Source: Novosphingobium sp. CECT 9465
GTDB taxonomy: Bacteria; Pseudomonadota; Alphaproteobacteria; Sphingomonadales; Sphingomonadaceae
Direction: 5' to 3'
Assembly: GCF_920987055.1 (NCBI RefSeq)
Contig: NZ_CAKLBX010000001.1
Location: 2,032,501-2,096,500 of the forward strand
Length of the DNA stretch: 64,000 bases
Shown here: positions 11,780 to 22,123 of the stretch, in pieces
Layout of the letters: every line of letters starts with the position of its first letter
How positions within the stretch are numbered: the first letter of the stretch is position 1
Notes under the pieces: model-generated
The model's input: only the letters and a program-made list of their open reading frames with translations
Databases searched by the model: none
Told to the model about the DNA's origin: nothing
Translations under genes and position numbers: made by a program

Positions 11780-12456
11780 TATTGAATCCCGAGAAATGTC
11801 TTTAAAGCTTCCAATGCAGCACGAACCGCTGCTCGCAAATTCTCTTCACTTGTCTCTTTCAAAGCAGCTTTTAGCGGCTCAAAAATTAAAGAGCGAAGTG
11901 CGCTACGCAACGCAGTCCCACCTCGTCGGAGAAGTTCTAGGCCAAGATCTATGTGGACTCGAAGCCAAGACCGTTCTTCAGCCGCCAAAGAGTTAGATGC
12001 TCTGATTGTTTCGGAGGCGCTTTCAACGGTCGCCAGAATTTCTTGATATCCTGGAAGATTGTCACCAATCGAAACGAAGCGATCTGAAGCAGGAACTGCG
12101 TTCTGAGTGGACTGATCGTTGTCATTTTCGTCAAAATCTGAACTGAGAAATGCTTCAAAATCTGTGTCTACAAAGTGTCGAATCTGAGATTGATTTGTAA
12201 GATACATTTCCTCAATTACCGCATACCCCGCTGCAGTAATTTGATACACGGAGTCACCATCTTCATCGGTGTAGACCGACAAATAATCACTCTCTGCCGA
12301 CGAGTTTAGAGCCATCAATATGCGTTGTCTGCCGATTTTCTTGGCAAAAAAATCGACAACTCCGCCGTCCCACATTGCAGCACGATCAGTTTGGGCAATC
12401 TGAAAATATTTTGCTAAAACCAACGTATTGATTTTGCTTTGCCGAATATAGGTCAT
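11779..12456 (-). CDS. Orphan low-GC gene between carA and carB; winged-helix-like N-terminus
   Basis: A 225-residue protein of unknown function. Its ATG overlaps the carA stop (ATGA, 12453-12456) and its TAA overlaps the carB ATG (TAATG), so it fits the operon to the base. Base and codon use differ strikingly from its neighbours: many A/T-ending codons and an estimated mid-40s % GC. The N-terminal 90 residues suggest a winged helix, ending in a wing-like [17 protein letters not shown]. Residues about 100-120 are acidic linker (DFDENDNDQ). The C-terminal part begins [13 protein letters not shown] and is otherwise helical, closing with [15 protein letters not shown] recall similar 'VPAxDRxVxxxDN' segments in uncharacterised alphaproteobacterial proteins, but cannot verify it. 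No transmembrane segment or signal peptide. The base composition suggests horizontal acquisition. Confidence 0.8.
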   Translation of the reverse strand: MTYIRQSKINTLVLAKYFQIAQTDRAAMWDGGVVDFFAKKIGRQRILMALNSSAESDYLSVYTDEDGDSVYQITAAGYAVIEEMYLTNQSQIRHFVDTDFEAFLSSDFDENDNDQSTQNAVPASDRFVSIGDNLPGYQEILATVESASETIRASNSLAAEERSWLRVHIDLGLELLRRGGTALRSALRSLIFEPLKAALKETSEENLRAAVRAALEALKTFLGIQ

Positions 12457-13631
12457 ACGCCACCCGCCAACATCCCCACGAACTTCTCGAACAGGTAGAA
12501 ACTGTCCTGCGGCCCCGGCGATGCCTCAGGGTGATACTGCACCCCGAACGCGCGCTTGCCCTTCACCGCGATGCCGCAGTTCGAGCCGTCGAACAGCGAG
12601 ACGTGGGTTTCCTCCACGCTGTCTGGCAGCGCCGTGTTGTCCACCGCAAAGCCGTGGTTCATCGAGGTGATCTCGACCACGCCGTCTACCATCCGCTTGA
12701 CCGGGTGGTTCGCGCCGCGATGGCCCTGGTGCATCTTGGTGGTGCGCGCGCCAGCAGCGAGACCAAGCATCTGGTGGCCGAGGCAAATGCCGAACACCGG
12801 CAGGTCCATCTCCAGCAGCTTCTGGATCACCGGCACCGCATAAGCGCCGGTCGCTGCCGGATCGCCCGGACCGTTCGACAGGAACACGCCATCGGGCTTC
12901 AGTTCGAGGATCGTCTCCAGCGAGGTCTGCGCGGGGACCACTGTCACCGCCGCGCCTGCTTTTACGAGGTTGCGGAAGATGTTGTCCTTCGCGCCGAAGT
13001 CCATCGCCACCACATGCGGGCGCGCATCGCGGGGTGAGCGACCGAAGCCCCTGCCCAGATGCCAGACCGAGCCTTCCCACGCTTCCTGCCCGTCACGCGT
13101 GACCACGCGGGCGAGGTCCATACCTTCAAGGCCCGGCCATTCACGCGCGCGTTCGATCAGCGCGGGGATGTCGAACTGCCCCTTGGGGTCGTGCGCGATT
13201 ACTGCGTTGGGTGCGCCGCTCATGCGGATGCGGCGGGTCAGGGCGCGGGTATCGAGGCCTGCAATGCCGATCTTACCCTGCTTTTCCATCCACTTCTGGA
13301 AGGTGCCTGCGCTGCGGAAGTTAGCGGGATCGGTCACGTCCTCACGCACCACGCAGCCGACCGCCCCCGGAACGTCATGGCTTTCCATGTCTTCATCGTT
13401 GGTGCCGACATTGCCGATGTGCGGGAACGTGAAGGTCACCACCTGGCCTGCGTAGGACGGGTCGGTCATCACTTCCTGATAGCCGGTGATCGCGGTGTTG
13501 AAGCACACTTCGCCCACGGCCGAGCCGGTGGCTCCGAAACCACGCCCCCATGCCACAGACCCATCCGCAAGCACTAGGACTCCCGTTGCGCCGTCTGGTT
13601 TAGGCGCATGCGAAAGTGCGGGGTCGGCCAT
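12453..13631 (-). CDS. carA: Carbamoyl-phosphate synthase small chain
   Basis: A 392-residue glutaminase subunit that supplies ammonia to CarB. The N-terminal small-subunit domain (VLADGSVAWGRGFGATG, FNTAITGYQEVMTDPSYAGQ) is followed by a class I glutamine amidotransferase with the nucleophile in VFGICLGHQMLGLA and the catalytic His in GVQYHPEASPGPQ. Length is normal. It is the first gene of the carA-orphan-carB operon and is transcribed divergently from yqeY across a 162-base region that must hold both promoters. No PyrR- or arginine-type leader was recognised. Confidence 0.98.
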   Translation of the reverse strand: MADPALSHAPKPDGATGVLVLADGSVAWGRGFGATGSAVGEVCFNTAITGYQEVMTDPSYAGQVVTFTFPHIGNVGTNDEDMESHDVPGAVGCVVREDVTDPANFRSAGTFQKWMEKQGKIGIAGLDTRALTRRIRMSGAPNAVIAHDPKGQFDIPALIERAREWPGLEGMDLARVVTRDGQEAWEGSVWHLGRGFGRSPRDARPHVVAMDFGAKDNIFRNLVKAGAAVTVVPAQTSLETILELKPDGVFLSNGPGDPAATGAYAVPVIQKLLEMDLPVFGICLGHQMLGLAAGARTTKMHQGHRGANHPVKRMVDGVVEITSMNHGFAVDNTALPDSVEETHVSLFDGSNCGIAVKGKRAFGVQYHPEASPGPQDSFYLFEKFVGMLAGGV

Positions 13632-13793
13632 GATATGGGGCGCTCCGTTGGCAGGGTTTATGACGATGTTGCTAAGGGGCGGCTGCTAGACCTCTGTCCC
13701 CCATGCGTCAACCTAGCGATTTCCGAAACTTTGGCCTACATGAGGCCTTTCCCGCATTTGCGGGCGGATAAACCTCACAGGAATTACGTCATC

Positions 13794-14249
13794 ATGATCC
13801 GCGACACCATCAAGGCCGCGCAGATTTCTGCCATGAAATCGGGCGACAAGCCCCGCCTCGCCGCCGTCCGCCTGATCCTCGCCAAGCTGAAGGACAAGGA
13901 CATCGAACTGCGAACGGCCGCCGCGCTGCCCGACGATGACGTGCTGGTAACGGACGTGCTGCAGAAAATGGCCAAGCAGCGCCGCGAATCGATCACGATG
14001 TATGAAGCGGGCGGTCGTCAGGAACTGGCCGATGTGGAACAGGCTGAACTGGCCGTGATCGAGGAATTCCTGCCCCAGCAGATGAGCGAAGACGATACCC
14101 GTGCTGCAATTGCCGCCCTGATCGCCGATCTGGGCGCGGCGGGCATGAAGGACATGGGGCGCGTGGTGGCGGCGCTGAAGGCGAAGCACGGCACACAACT
14201 GGACATGAGCAAGGCGAGCGGTCTGGTGAAGGCGGCGCTGGCGGGGTAA
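13794..14249 (+). CDS. yqeY: GatB/YqeY domain protein
   Basis: A 151-residue protein matching the YqeY family, which shares a helical tail domain with the GatB subunit of glutamyl-tRNA amidotransferase. Typical segments are MIRDTIKAAQISAMKSGDK, RLAAVRLILAKLKDKDIE, QRRESITMYEAGGRQELADVE, AELAVIEEFLPQQMSEDD and AAGMKDMGRVVAALKAKHG. The ATG at 13794 is chosen because it gives the family N-terminus and has a CACAGGAAT ribosome site; the longer in-frame reading from 13608 crosses the promoter region. In alphaproteobacteria yqeY often precedes dnaG; here a DUF559 gene is inserted between them. Exact function is not established for the family. Confidence 0.92.
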   Translation: MIRDTIKAAQISAMKSGDKPRLAAVRLILAKLKDKDIELRTAAALPDDDVLVTDVLQKMAKQRRESITMYEAGGRQELADVEQAELAVIEEFLPQQMSEDDTRAAIAALIADLGAAGMKDMGRVVAALKAKHGTQLDMSKASGLVKAALAG

Positions 14250-14261
14250 ACGCCAAAAACT

Positions 14262-14283
14262 CCCCTCCCGCCTGCGGGAGGGG
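14262..14283. repeat. Palindrome, left copy flanking the DUF559 gene
   Basis: Perfect 10-bp stem CCCCTCCCGC / GCGGGAGGGG with a 2-base loop, followed by TTGGGGGAGGGCATG leading into the DUF559 start. An almost identical sequence lies in inverted orientation at 14686-14721. It may also act as a weak terminator for yqeY, but there is no T-run. Confidence 0.85.
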
Positions 14284-14295
14284 TTGGGGGAGGGC

Positions 14296-14763
14296 ATGTT
14301 GGACAACACTGGCGAGTTTGATCGCGCTTGGTCCCGCGAGAACGACAAAGGCTACAGCCGCCCCACGGCTCGCTCCCGCGAACTGCGCCAGAATGCCACC
14401 GAGGCGGAACGCAAGCTCTGGCCTTACATTAGCGCACGCAAACTGAACGGCGTTCGCTTCAACCGGCAATTCCCTGTCGGTCAGTTCATTTGCGATTTCG
14501 TCTCACGCGAAATGCGCCTCGTTATCGAACTTGACGGCGGACAGCACGCGACCGCAACAGAATATGATACAAGGCGCACCCGCTTCCTGGAATCGCAGGG
14601 CTACCGCGTGCTGCGGTTCTGGAACAATGAAGTGATGAAAAATATTGAGGGCGTTTTGAGGGTTATTCGGGATACGTTGGATAACATGCCCTCCCCCCGC
14701 CCCTCCCGCAGGCGGGAGGGGCGTTTGTGGTCCCGTGCGCTTCGCGACGGGGAGGTTAAGTGA
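14296..14763 (+). CDS. DUF559 protein, PD-(D/E)XK nuclease fold (Vsr-like)
   Basis: A 155-residue protein of the DUF559 family, related in fold to very-short-patch-repair endonucleases. Visible features are the N-terminal RSRELRQNATEAERKLWPYI, the core GVRFNRQFPVGQFICDFVSREMRLVIELDGGQH with the putative catalytic Asp in ICDFV and the E-L-D-G-G-QH motif, and RTRFLESQGYRVLRFWNNEV. The ATG at 14296 is preferred to a TTG at 14284 inside the GGGAGGG tract, which then acts as ribosome site. The last ~20 codons are encoded by the right palindrome (peptide PSPRPSRRREGR) and the stop overlaps the dnaG start (GTGA). Flanking inverted palindromes suggest that gene plus repeats moved as a unit. Substrate unknown. 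Confidence 0.85.
   Translation: MLDNTGEFDRAWSRENDKGYSRPTARSRELRQNATEAERKLWPYISARKLNGVRFNRQFPVGQFICDFVSREMRLVIELDGGQHATATEYDTRRTRFLESQGYRVLRFWNNEVMKNIEGVLRVIRDTLDNMPSPRPSRRREGRLWSRALRDGEVK
14686..14721. repeat. Palindrome, right inverted copy flanking the DUF559 gene
   Basis: Stem CCCCTCCCGC (14700-14709) / GCGGGAGGGG (14712-14721), preceded by CATGCCCTCCCCCCG. Read on the minus strand it repeats the left copy almost base for base, including the GGGCATG at its inner end. It lies inside the 3' end of the DUF559 reading frame. Confidence 0.85.
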
Positions 14764-16628
14764 GCCTGACCCCGCAATGGATGGACGAACTGCGCACGCG
14801 GATCTCGCTTTCGGGCGTGATCGGGCGGAGCATTCGCGTGACCAAGGCGGGGCGGGAGTTCAAGGCGTGTTGCCCGTTCCATAACGAGAAGACGCCCAGC
14901 TTCACGATCAACGATGAAAAGGGCTTCTACCACTGCTTCGGCTGCGGGGCGCATGGCGATGTGATCCGCTGGATGACCGACCATCAGGGCCTGCCGTTCA
15001 TGGAAGCGGTGAAGGAACTGGCCTTGCAGGCGGGGATGGACGTGCCCGCCCCCGATCCCCGCGCCGCCAAGGTGGCCGAGCAGCAGAAATCGCTGCATGA
15101 TGTGATGGCGGCGGCGCAGGACTTCTTCGTCCGCTCTCTGGCCGATGAGCGCGGCGAGCAAGCCCGTCGCTACCTGGCCTCGCGCGGGTTCCCGCCGGGC
15201 GTGGTCCGCGAATTCGGCTTCGGGTTCGCGCCGGACAGCCGCACTGCGCTGAAAGAGGCGCTGTCCGCCTTCCCCGATGCCATGCTGATCGAAGCGGGGT
15301 TGCGCATAGTGGTTGAGGGAAAGGAGCCTTACGACAGGTTTCGCGGGCGGCTGATGCTGCCGATCCTTGATCCGCGTGGTCGGGTGATCGCATTCGGCGG
15401 TCGCATCCTGAGCGCCGAAAAGACCGATGCGCCCAAGTACCTGAACTCGCCCGACACGCCGCTGTTCGACAAGGGCCGCACGGTTTATAACCTCCACCGC
15501 GCCGCGCCCGCCTCTCGCGCAAACGGGCGCGTGGTCGTGGTAGAAGGCTATATGGATGTGGTTGCGCTGGCGGCGGCGGGCATTGGCGAAGCGGTCGCCC
15601 CGCTCGGCACCGCGCTTACCGAACACCAGATCGAACGGTTGTGGCGGCTGGTGGAAACGCCGACGCTCTGTTTCGACGGCGATGCAGCGGGCCAGCGCGC
15701 GGCGATGCGCGCCATTACCCGCGCCCTGCCCATGCTGCGCCCCGGTCACTCGCTGCGCATCGCGACCCTGCCCAAGGGCATGGATCCCGACGATGTTCTG
15801 AAACGCGACGGCCCGCCCGCCATGGAAGCACTGCTGAATGAGGCGCGCAGCCTTGTCGATGTGCTGTGGCAGGTGGAGCGCGACGCCCTGCCCCTCGCCA
15901 CGCCAGAGGACAAGGCCGGCCTGAAGGCGCGGCTGCTTGCCCATTGCGAAACGATCCAGCACCCGGATATCAAATCGCTCTATCGCCGTGAATTGACCGA
16001 GCGATTCGGCGAACTCGCCTTTGCCCGCAAGGAGCGCGCGCCATTCCAGCCGCGCACGGGGGGGCAGTCCCGCGGCAATCAGGGCAAAGGACCGTGGAAG
16101 CCCGCTCCGCCGCCGCTGGGAGCCGATGACAAGGCGCGGATGCTGAAGGTCGGCAATGGGCCAAGCACCATCCTGCTCAGTGCGGTCCTGGCCGGACTGG
16201 TCCGTCACCCCGGCCAGATTTCGCGCCATGTCGAATCGCTCGCCCGGCTTCAGCCGGAAGATAGCAGGACGGCGGCGCTGCTCGATGCGCTTCTGGCGAT
16301 GGCCGATGATGCGCAAACGCTTGAATCCGCCAGCCTCGAACCCATATTGATCGAACGTGGGCTTCGGCCCCCGTCGGCACAGGACTACGCCGGGATGCGA
16401 TTCGGCTTTTCGGCTGGCGAAAGCGGGCAGGCATCGGACGAACTGGCCGAAGCCGTATCGCTGCTGGTGGAATTGCCGGCCGTCGAAGAAGCGCTTGCAG
16501 CAGCAACGCAAGCCCACGAAACGGCGTTTTCCGACGATAGTTTTGCCGAACAGCAACGATTGTTGCAGCGAAGGCTGGCATTGCTTGCCCGTTTGGGGCA
16601 GATGGGCCGTGCTCGCGCTGCGTTATAA
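14760..16628 (+). CDS. dnaG: DNA primase
   Basis: A 622-residue primase making RNA primers at the replication fork. The N-terminal CHC2 zinc finger is intact (CCPFHNEKTPSF then FYHCFGCGAHGD), followed by the catalytic core with the Toprim motifs VVVEGYMDVVAL and LCFDGDAAGQRA and the basic segment GRLMLPILDPRGRVIAFGGR. The C-terminal part is the DnaB-interaction domain. The start is GTG at 14760, overlapping the DUF559 stop (GTGA), with GGGGAGG as ribosome site lying inside that gene; MSLTPQWMDELRTRISLS is the normal N-terminus. It is followed by rpoD, as in the classical macromolecular-synthesis operon, but rpsU is missing and replaced by yqeY plus DUF559. Confidence 0.97.
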   Translation: MSLTPQWMDELRTRISLSGVIGRSIRVTKAGREFKACCPFHNEKTPSFTINDEKGFYHCFGCGAHGDVIRWMTDHQGLPFMEAVKELALQAGMDVPAPDPRAAKVAEQQKSLHDVMAAAQDFFVRSLADERGEQARRYLASRGFPPGVVREFGFGFAPDSRTALKEALSAFPDAMLIEAGLRIVVEGKEPYDRFRGRLMLPILDPRGRVIAFGGRILSAEKTDAPKYLNSPDTPLFDKGRTVYNLHRAAPASRANGRVVVVEGYMDVVALAAAGIGEAVAPLGTALTEHQIERLWRLVETPTLCFDGDAAGQRAAMRAITRALPMLRPGHSLRIATLPKGMDPDDVLKRDGPPAMEALLNEARSLVDVLWQVERDALPLATPEDKAGLKARLLAHCETIQHPDIKSLYRRELTERFGELAFARKERAPFQPRTGGQSRGNQGKGPWKPAPPPLGADDKARMLKVGNGPSTILLSAVLAGLVRHPGQISRHVESLARLQPEDSRTAALLDALLAMADDAQTLESASLEPILIERGLRPPSAQDYAGMRFGFSAGESGQASDELAEAVSLLVELPAVEEALAAATQAHETAFSDDSFAEQQRLLQRRLALLARLGQMGRARAAL

Positions 16629-16689
16629 TTATAGTCACACGCACTTCGGGTCAGTCAGGCCCGGCTCTAGATGGTGGTACCGGGGTTAA

Positions 16690-18693
<2,004 letters not shown>

Positions 18694-18715
18694 GCACAGC
18701 ACCGAAGCATATTCG

Positions 18716-18749
18716 AAAGGGCGGTGGAACGCGTTTCCGCCGCCCTTTT
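18716..18749 (+). terminator. Intrinsic terminator of rpoD
   Basis: Stem GGGCGGTGGAA (18719-18729) pairs with TTCCGCCGCCC (18735-18745) around a CGCGT loop, with AAA before and TTTTC after. Confidence 0.88.
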
Positions 18750-18897
18750 CCATGGCTCACGCAAAACAGACCGTCACACCTGTTACCATGCGCCCGATCG
18801 GGCACTGTCGCAGCGGCGATTTGCGGTGGCGTGTTGGGCTGTGACAGCTTATGGGGCCGCCAACGATTCCCGATAAACCGCTATCGAAACGGAACTC

Positions 18898-19335
18898 ATG
18901 CGCATTGCCATCGCCTCGGATCATGCCGCCGTCGAACTCAAGGCGGCGCTGCGCGAATATTTGATCGAGCAGGGCCACGAGGTTGCCGACCTTGGTCCCG
19001 AAACTGCTGATCGGGTCGATTACCCGGACTACGGTTACAAACTCGCGTCAGTCGTCGCCGATGGCACGGCTGAATTCGGCGTGGCTTTGTGCGGATCGGG
19101 CATCGGCATTTCCATCGCCGTGAACCGCGATCCGGCCTGCCGTTGCGCACTGGTGTCCGAACCGCTTTCCGCCGCGCTTGCCCGCGAACACAACGATGCC
19201 AACGTGATCGCGATGGGCGCGCGGCTGACGGGCGAGGACATGGCCAAGGCCTGCCTCAATGCTTTCCTTTCGACTGACTTTGGCGGTGGTCGCCATGCCG
19301 GTCGCGTTGCAAAACTTTCCAATCCCGCATTATGA
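18898..19335 (+). CDS. rpiB: Ribose-5-phosphate isomerase B
   Basis: A 145-residue RpiB/LacAB-fold sugar-phosphate isomerase interconverting ribose-5-phosphate and ribulose-5-phosphate in the pentose phosphate pathway. Family features are [35 protein letters not shown], the active-site cysteine and glycine loop in [37 protein letters not shown] and, near the end, [11 protein letters not shown]. The stop lies 14 bases before the glyA start and overlaps an upstream ATG of glyA, so rpiB-glyA are co-transcribed, an order common in alphaproteobacteria. Confidence 0.96.
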   Translation: MRIAIASDHAAVELKAALREYLIEQGHEVADLGPETADRVDYPDYGYKLASVVADGTAEFGVALCGSGIGISIAVNRDPACRCALVSEPLSAALAREHNDANVIAMGARLTGEDMAKACLNAFLSTDFGGGRHAGRVAKLSNPAL

Positions 19336-19349
19336 AGGAGCCACATACG

Positions 19350-20660
19350 ATGACCACTGCAACCGCAGCGCCGGAAATCCGTAAGGCCGGCTTCTTTACC
19401 GAACACCTCGAAAGCGCCGACGCCGAAGTCTTCGCCGCGATCCGTGGCGAATTGCACCGCCAGCAGACCAAGATCGAACTGATCGCCAGCGAGAACATCA
19501 CCAGCCTTGCCGTGCTGGAGGCGACCGGATCGGTCTTCACCAACAAGTACGCAGAGGGCTATCCGGGCAAGCGCTATTACGGCGGCTGCGAATATGCCGA
19601 CGTGGTGGAAACGCTCGCTATCGAGCGGGCGAAAAAGCTGTTCGGCTGCGATTTCGCCAATGTGCAGCCCAATTCGGGCAGCCAGATGAATCAGGCCGTG
19701 TTCCTCGCCCTGCTGCAACCGGGCGACAGCTTCATGGGTCTCGACCTCAATTCGGGCGGGCACCTGACCCACGGCAGCCCCGTGAACATGAGCGGGAAGT
19801 GGTTCAAGCCGATCCCCTATGGCGTTCGCGAAGACGATCACCTGATCGACATGGACGAAGTTGCGCGCCTTGCCCGCGAAAACAAGCCCAAGCTGATCAT
19901 CGCGGGCGGCACCGCCTATTCGCGAATCTGGGACTTCCAGCGCTTCCGCGAAATTGCCGATGAAGTGGGCGCGTGGTTGCTGGTCGATATGTCGCACTTT
20001 TCCGGCCTCGTTGCCGGTGGCGCACATCCTTCGCCGTTCCCGCATGCCCATGTGGTCACCACCACCACGCACAAGAGCTTGCGCGGCCCCCGTTCGGGCG
20101 TGATCCTCACCAACGATGAAGCGCTGGCAAAGAAGTTCAACATGGCGGTATTCCCCGGCATGCAGGGCGGCCCGCTGGTCCATGTGATTGCCGCCAAAGC
20201 CGTTGCTTTCGGCGAAGCGCTCCGCCCTGAATTCAAGGCTTATGCCGCACAGATCGTCGCCAACGCCCGCGCGCTGGCCGAAGCTGTCAAGGATGCCGGG
20301 CTTTCGGTCGTATCGGGCGGCACCGAAAATCATCTGATGCTGGTCGACCTTTCGGCCAAGGATGTGACCGGCAAGGCTGCCGAGAAGGGCCTCGACCGGG
20401 CCTGGCTGACCTGCAACAAGAACGGCGTTCCGTTCGACAAGCGCTCGCCCTTCGTAACATCGGGCATTCGCCTCGGTACGCCAGCGGGCACGACGCGCGG
20501 TTTCCGTGAGGAGGAATTCCGCGCCATCGGCAAGCTGATCGGCGAAGTGGTCGATGGCCTTGCGCGCAATGGCGAAGAAGGCGATGGTCAGGTGGAACAG
20601 CGAGTGCGCGACCGCGTTGCGGACCTGTGTGCCCGTTTCCCCATCTACCCGGAGCTTTGA
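19350..20660 (+). CDS. glyA: Serine hydroxymethyltransferase
   Basis: A 436-residue PLP enzyme converting serine plus tetrahydrofolate to glycine plus 5,10-methylene-THF, a main one-carbon source. Motifs: [76 protein letters not shown], and the PLP-lysine block [14 protein letters not shown]. The ATG at 19350 is preferred over the one at 19332 because the AAGGAG ribosome site lies between them, nine bases before 19350. The C-terminal coding part contains an EcfG-like promoter for the next small gene. Confidence 0.97.
   Translation: MTTATAAPEIRKAGFFTEHLESADAEVFAAIRGELHRQQTKIELIASENITSLAVLEATGSVFTNKYAEGYPGKRYYGGCEYADVVETLAIERAKKLFGCDFANVQPNSGSQMNQAVFLALLQPGDSFMGLDLNSGGHLTHGSPVNMSGKWFKPIPYGVREDDHLIDMDEVARLARENKPKLIIAGGTAYSRIWDFQRFREIADEVGAWLLVDMSHFSGLVAGGAHPSPFPHAHVVTTTTHKSLRGPRSGVILTNDEALAKKFNMAVFPGMQGGPLVHVIAAKAVAFGEALRPEFKAYAAQIVANARALAEAVKDAGLSVVSGGTENHLMLVDLSAKDVTGKAAEKGLDRAWLTCNKNGVPFDKRSPFVTSGIRLGTPAGTTRGFREEEFRAIGKLIGEVVDGLARNGEEGDGQVEQRVRDRVADLCARFPIYPEL
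20594..20618 (+). promoter_or_regulatory. Putative EcfG stress promoter inside the 3' end of glyA
   Basis: GGAAC (20594-20598), exactly 16 bases, CGTT (20615-20618). This matches the EcfG consensus and would start transcription about 40 bases before the ATG of the 68-residue membrane protein at 20665, an ideal distance. Since it lies in coding sequence, chance occurrence must be considered. Confidence 0.55.
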
Positions 20661-20664
20661 AGCC

Positions 20665-20871
20665 ATGAACGACCGTGACGATCTTGCCACCCGTGCGAAA
20701 GATGAAATTTCCGGCATGGCCAAGCAGGGCCTTGCCCATCCTTCGACCAAACCGGTGTTGACCGGCATGGCAATCGGCGCGGTCGCTGGCGCAGTTCTCC
20801 CGGTCGTTTCCTTGCCGCTGGGCCTGGCGGTCGGGGCGGGTATCGCCTTCTGGAAACGGATCAACCGATAA
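20665..20871 (+). CDS. Small hypothetical membrane protein
   Basis: A 68-residue protein: a charged N-terminus ([21 protein letters not shown]), a linker with [10 protein letters not shown], then one or two closely packed hydrophobic stretches ([29 protein letters not shown]) and a basic tail KRINR, predicting an inner-membrane anchor. It starts four bases after the glyA stop with GGAGC nearby as ribosome site. Its layout recalls the YqjD-like proteins at 5.6-7.3 kb, and both have an EcfG-type promoter. Function unknown. Confidence 0.75.
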   Translation: MNDRDDLATRAKDEISGMAKQGLAHPSTKPVLTGMAIGAVAGAVLPVVSLPLGLAVGAGIAFWKRINR

Positions 20872-20875
20872 ACTG

Positions 20876-21361
20876 ATGCGATGCCCGTTCTGTGCCCATG
20901 ACAACAGCCAGGTAAAGGACAGCCGGCCGAGCGAGGATAACACCTCGATCCGCAGGCGTCGGCAGTGCGAAGGCTGCGGCGCGCGTTTCACCACGTTCGA
21001 ACGCGTACAGCTACGCGAGGTTCTCGTGGTGAAGAGCGGCCCGAACAATGACGGGCGGCGCGAACCTTTCGACCGTTCGAAGATCGAACAATCCGTTGCG
21101 CTTGCCTGTCGCAAGCGTCCGGTAGCGCAGGAGCGGCTCGATCAGCTGGTATCGGGCATCCAGCGTCAGATCGAAACGATGGGCGATGCCGAAGTGCCAT
21201 CCAAGGCCATCGGTGAAATGGTCATGGAAGGCCTGCGCCAGCTCGATAGCGTCGCCTACATCCGCTTCGCCAGCGTCTATCGCGATTTCACCGAAGCGCG
21301 CGATTTCGAGGAATTTGCCAGCAGCGTTCAGGAAATGAGCGGGCTTGGGGCGGCGGACTAG
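20876..21361 (+). CDS. nrdR: Transcriptional repressor NrdR
   Basis: A 161-residue regulator of ribonucleotide reductase genes that senses ATP/dATP. The N-terminal zinc ribbon has its cysteines in MRCPFC and [13 protein letters not shown], with the RRRRQ-like basic segment between; the ATP-cone follows ([33 protein letters not shown]). Length is normal. It starts four bases after the preceding small gene, and its stop TAG overlaps the GTG of the next gene. The glyA-nrdR link is a common alphaproteobacterial arrangement. Confidence 0.97.
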   Translation: MRCPFCAHDNSQVKDSRPSEDNTSIRRRRQCEGCGARFTTFERVQLREVLVVKSGPNNDGRREPFDRSKIEQSVALACRKRPVAQERLDQLVSGIQRQIETMGDAEVPSKAIGEMVMEGLRQLDSVAYIRFASVYRDFTEARDFEEFASSVQEMSGLGAAD

Positions 21362-22110
21362 TGAGCATCCCGGAAAACCGCCAGCCGGTGATCGTGCTGG
21401 TGCGCCCGCAACTGGGCGAGAACATCGGCAAGGCTGCCCGCGCCATGCTCAACTTCGGCCTGATCGAACTGCGGCTGGTAACGCCGCGCGATGGCTGGCC
21501 CAATCCATCGGCAGGCCCGGCAGCGGCCGGCGCGGACATCGTGCTGGAAAAGGCACAAGTGTTCGAATCCCTGGCAGAAGCCGTGGCAGACTGCGCGCAC
21601 GTCTATGCCACCACGGTGCGCAAACGGGGCGTGACCAAGCCGGTACTCACGCCTGAGCTGGCCGCAAAGGACACGATCACCGCTCCCGGCCGCAGCGCCT
21701 TCGTGTTCGGACCGGAGCGTTCGGGTCTTGAAACCGAAGATGTCGCGCTGGCTCGTGCGATTGTCACAGTGCCGATCAACCCGGAATTCGGATCACTCAA
21801 CCTTGCGCAGGCAGTCATCCTGTGCGCCTACGAGTGGTCGAAGCATGCCGATCTGGTGCAACCGACGGTCGAGGAGATCCTCCCCCCTGCCCCGCAGGAA
21901 GACTTTGAGGGCATGTTCGAGCAGTTGTGCGGAATGCTGGAGCCACGCGGCTACTTCGAGCCTGAAAGCCGTGCTGCCCATAACCGGCGGACGTTGCGTT
22001 CGGTGCTGACCAAGGCGGGCTGGAACCATCTTGAAGTGCGCACCCTGCGCGGCGTGTTGAGCGTACTGCGGCGCAGGCCTGGGTCAAAGCCGGGCGATCC
22101 GCGCGATTGA
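21361..22110 (+). CDS. TrmJ-type RNA 2'-O-methyltransferase (SpoU/TrmH superfamily)
   Basis: A 249-residue SPOUT-fold methyltransferase. Motif 1 is VIVLVRPQLGENIGKAARAMLNFG, motif 2 FVFGPERSGLETEDVALA, motif 3 VPINPEFGSLNLAQAVILCAYEW; these build the trefoil knot that binds S-adenosylmethionine. A C-terminal helical extension (MFEQLCGMLEPRGYFEP, NRRTLRSVLTKAGW) matches TrmJ-type enzymes, which methylate position 32 of tRNA. The start GTG at 21361 shares one base with the nrdR stop. Exact target is inferred from the subfamily. Confidence 0.9.
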   Translation: MSIPENRQPVIVLVRPQLGENIGKAARAMLNFGLIELRLVTPRDGWPNPSAGPAAAGADIVLEKAQVFESLAEAVADCAHVYATTVRKRGVTKPVLTPELAAKDTITAPGRSAFVFGPERSGLETEDVALARAIVTVPINPEFGSLNLAQAVILCAYEWSKHADLVQPTVEEILPPAPQEDFEGMFEQLCGMLEPRGYFEPESRAAHNRRTLRSVLTKAGWNHLEVRTLRGVLSVLRRRPGSKPGDPRD

Positions 22111-22123
22111 TCGATTCGGCCGC

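Noticed and set aside
14601..16556. A 651-codon frame on the minus strand opposite dnaG
   Set aside because: Antisense shadow of dnaG typical of GC-rich DNA; dnaG motifs are intact on the plus strand.
16624..16629. Perfect TATAAT spanning the dnaG stop, 61 bases before rpoD
   Set aside because: No -35-like hexamer at 16-18 bases upstream, and the hexamer contains the dnaG stop codon; not called a promoter.
19332..19349. Upstream ATG of glyA at 19332
   Set aside because: The AAGGAG ribosome site lies after it and serves the ATG at 19350.
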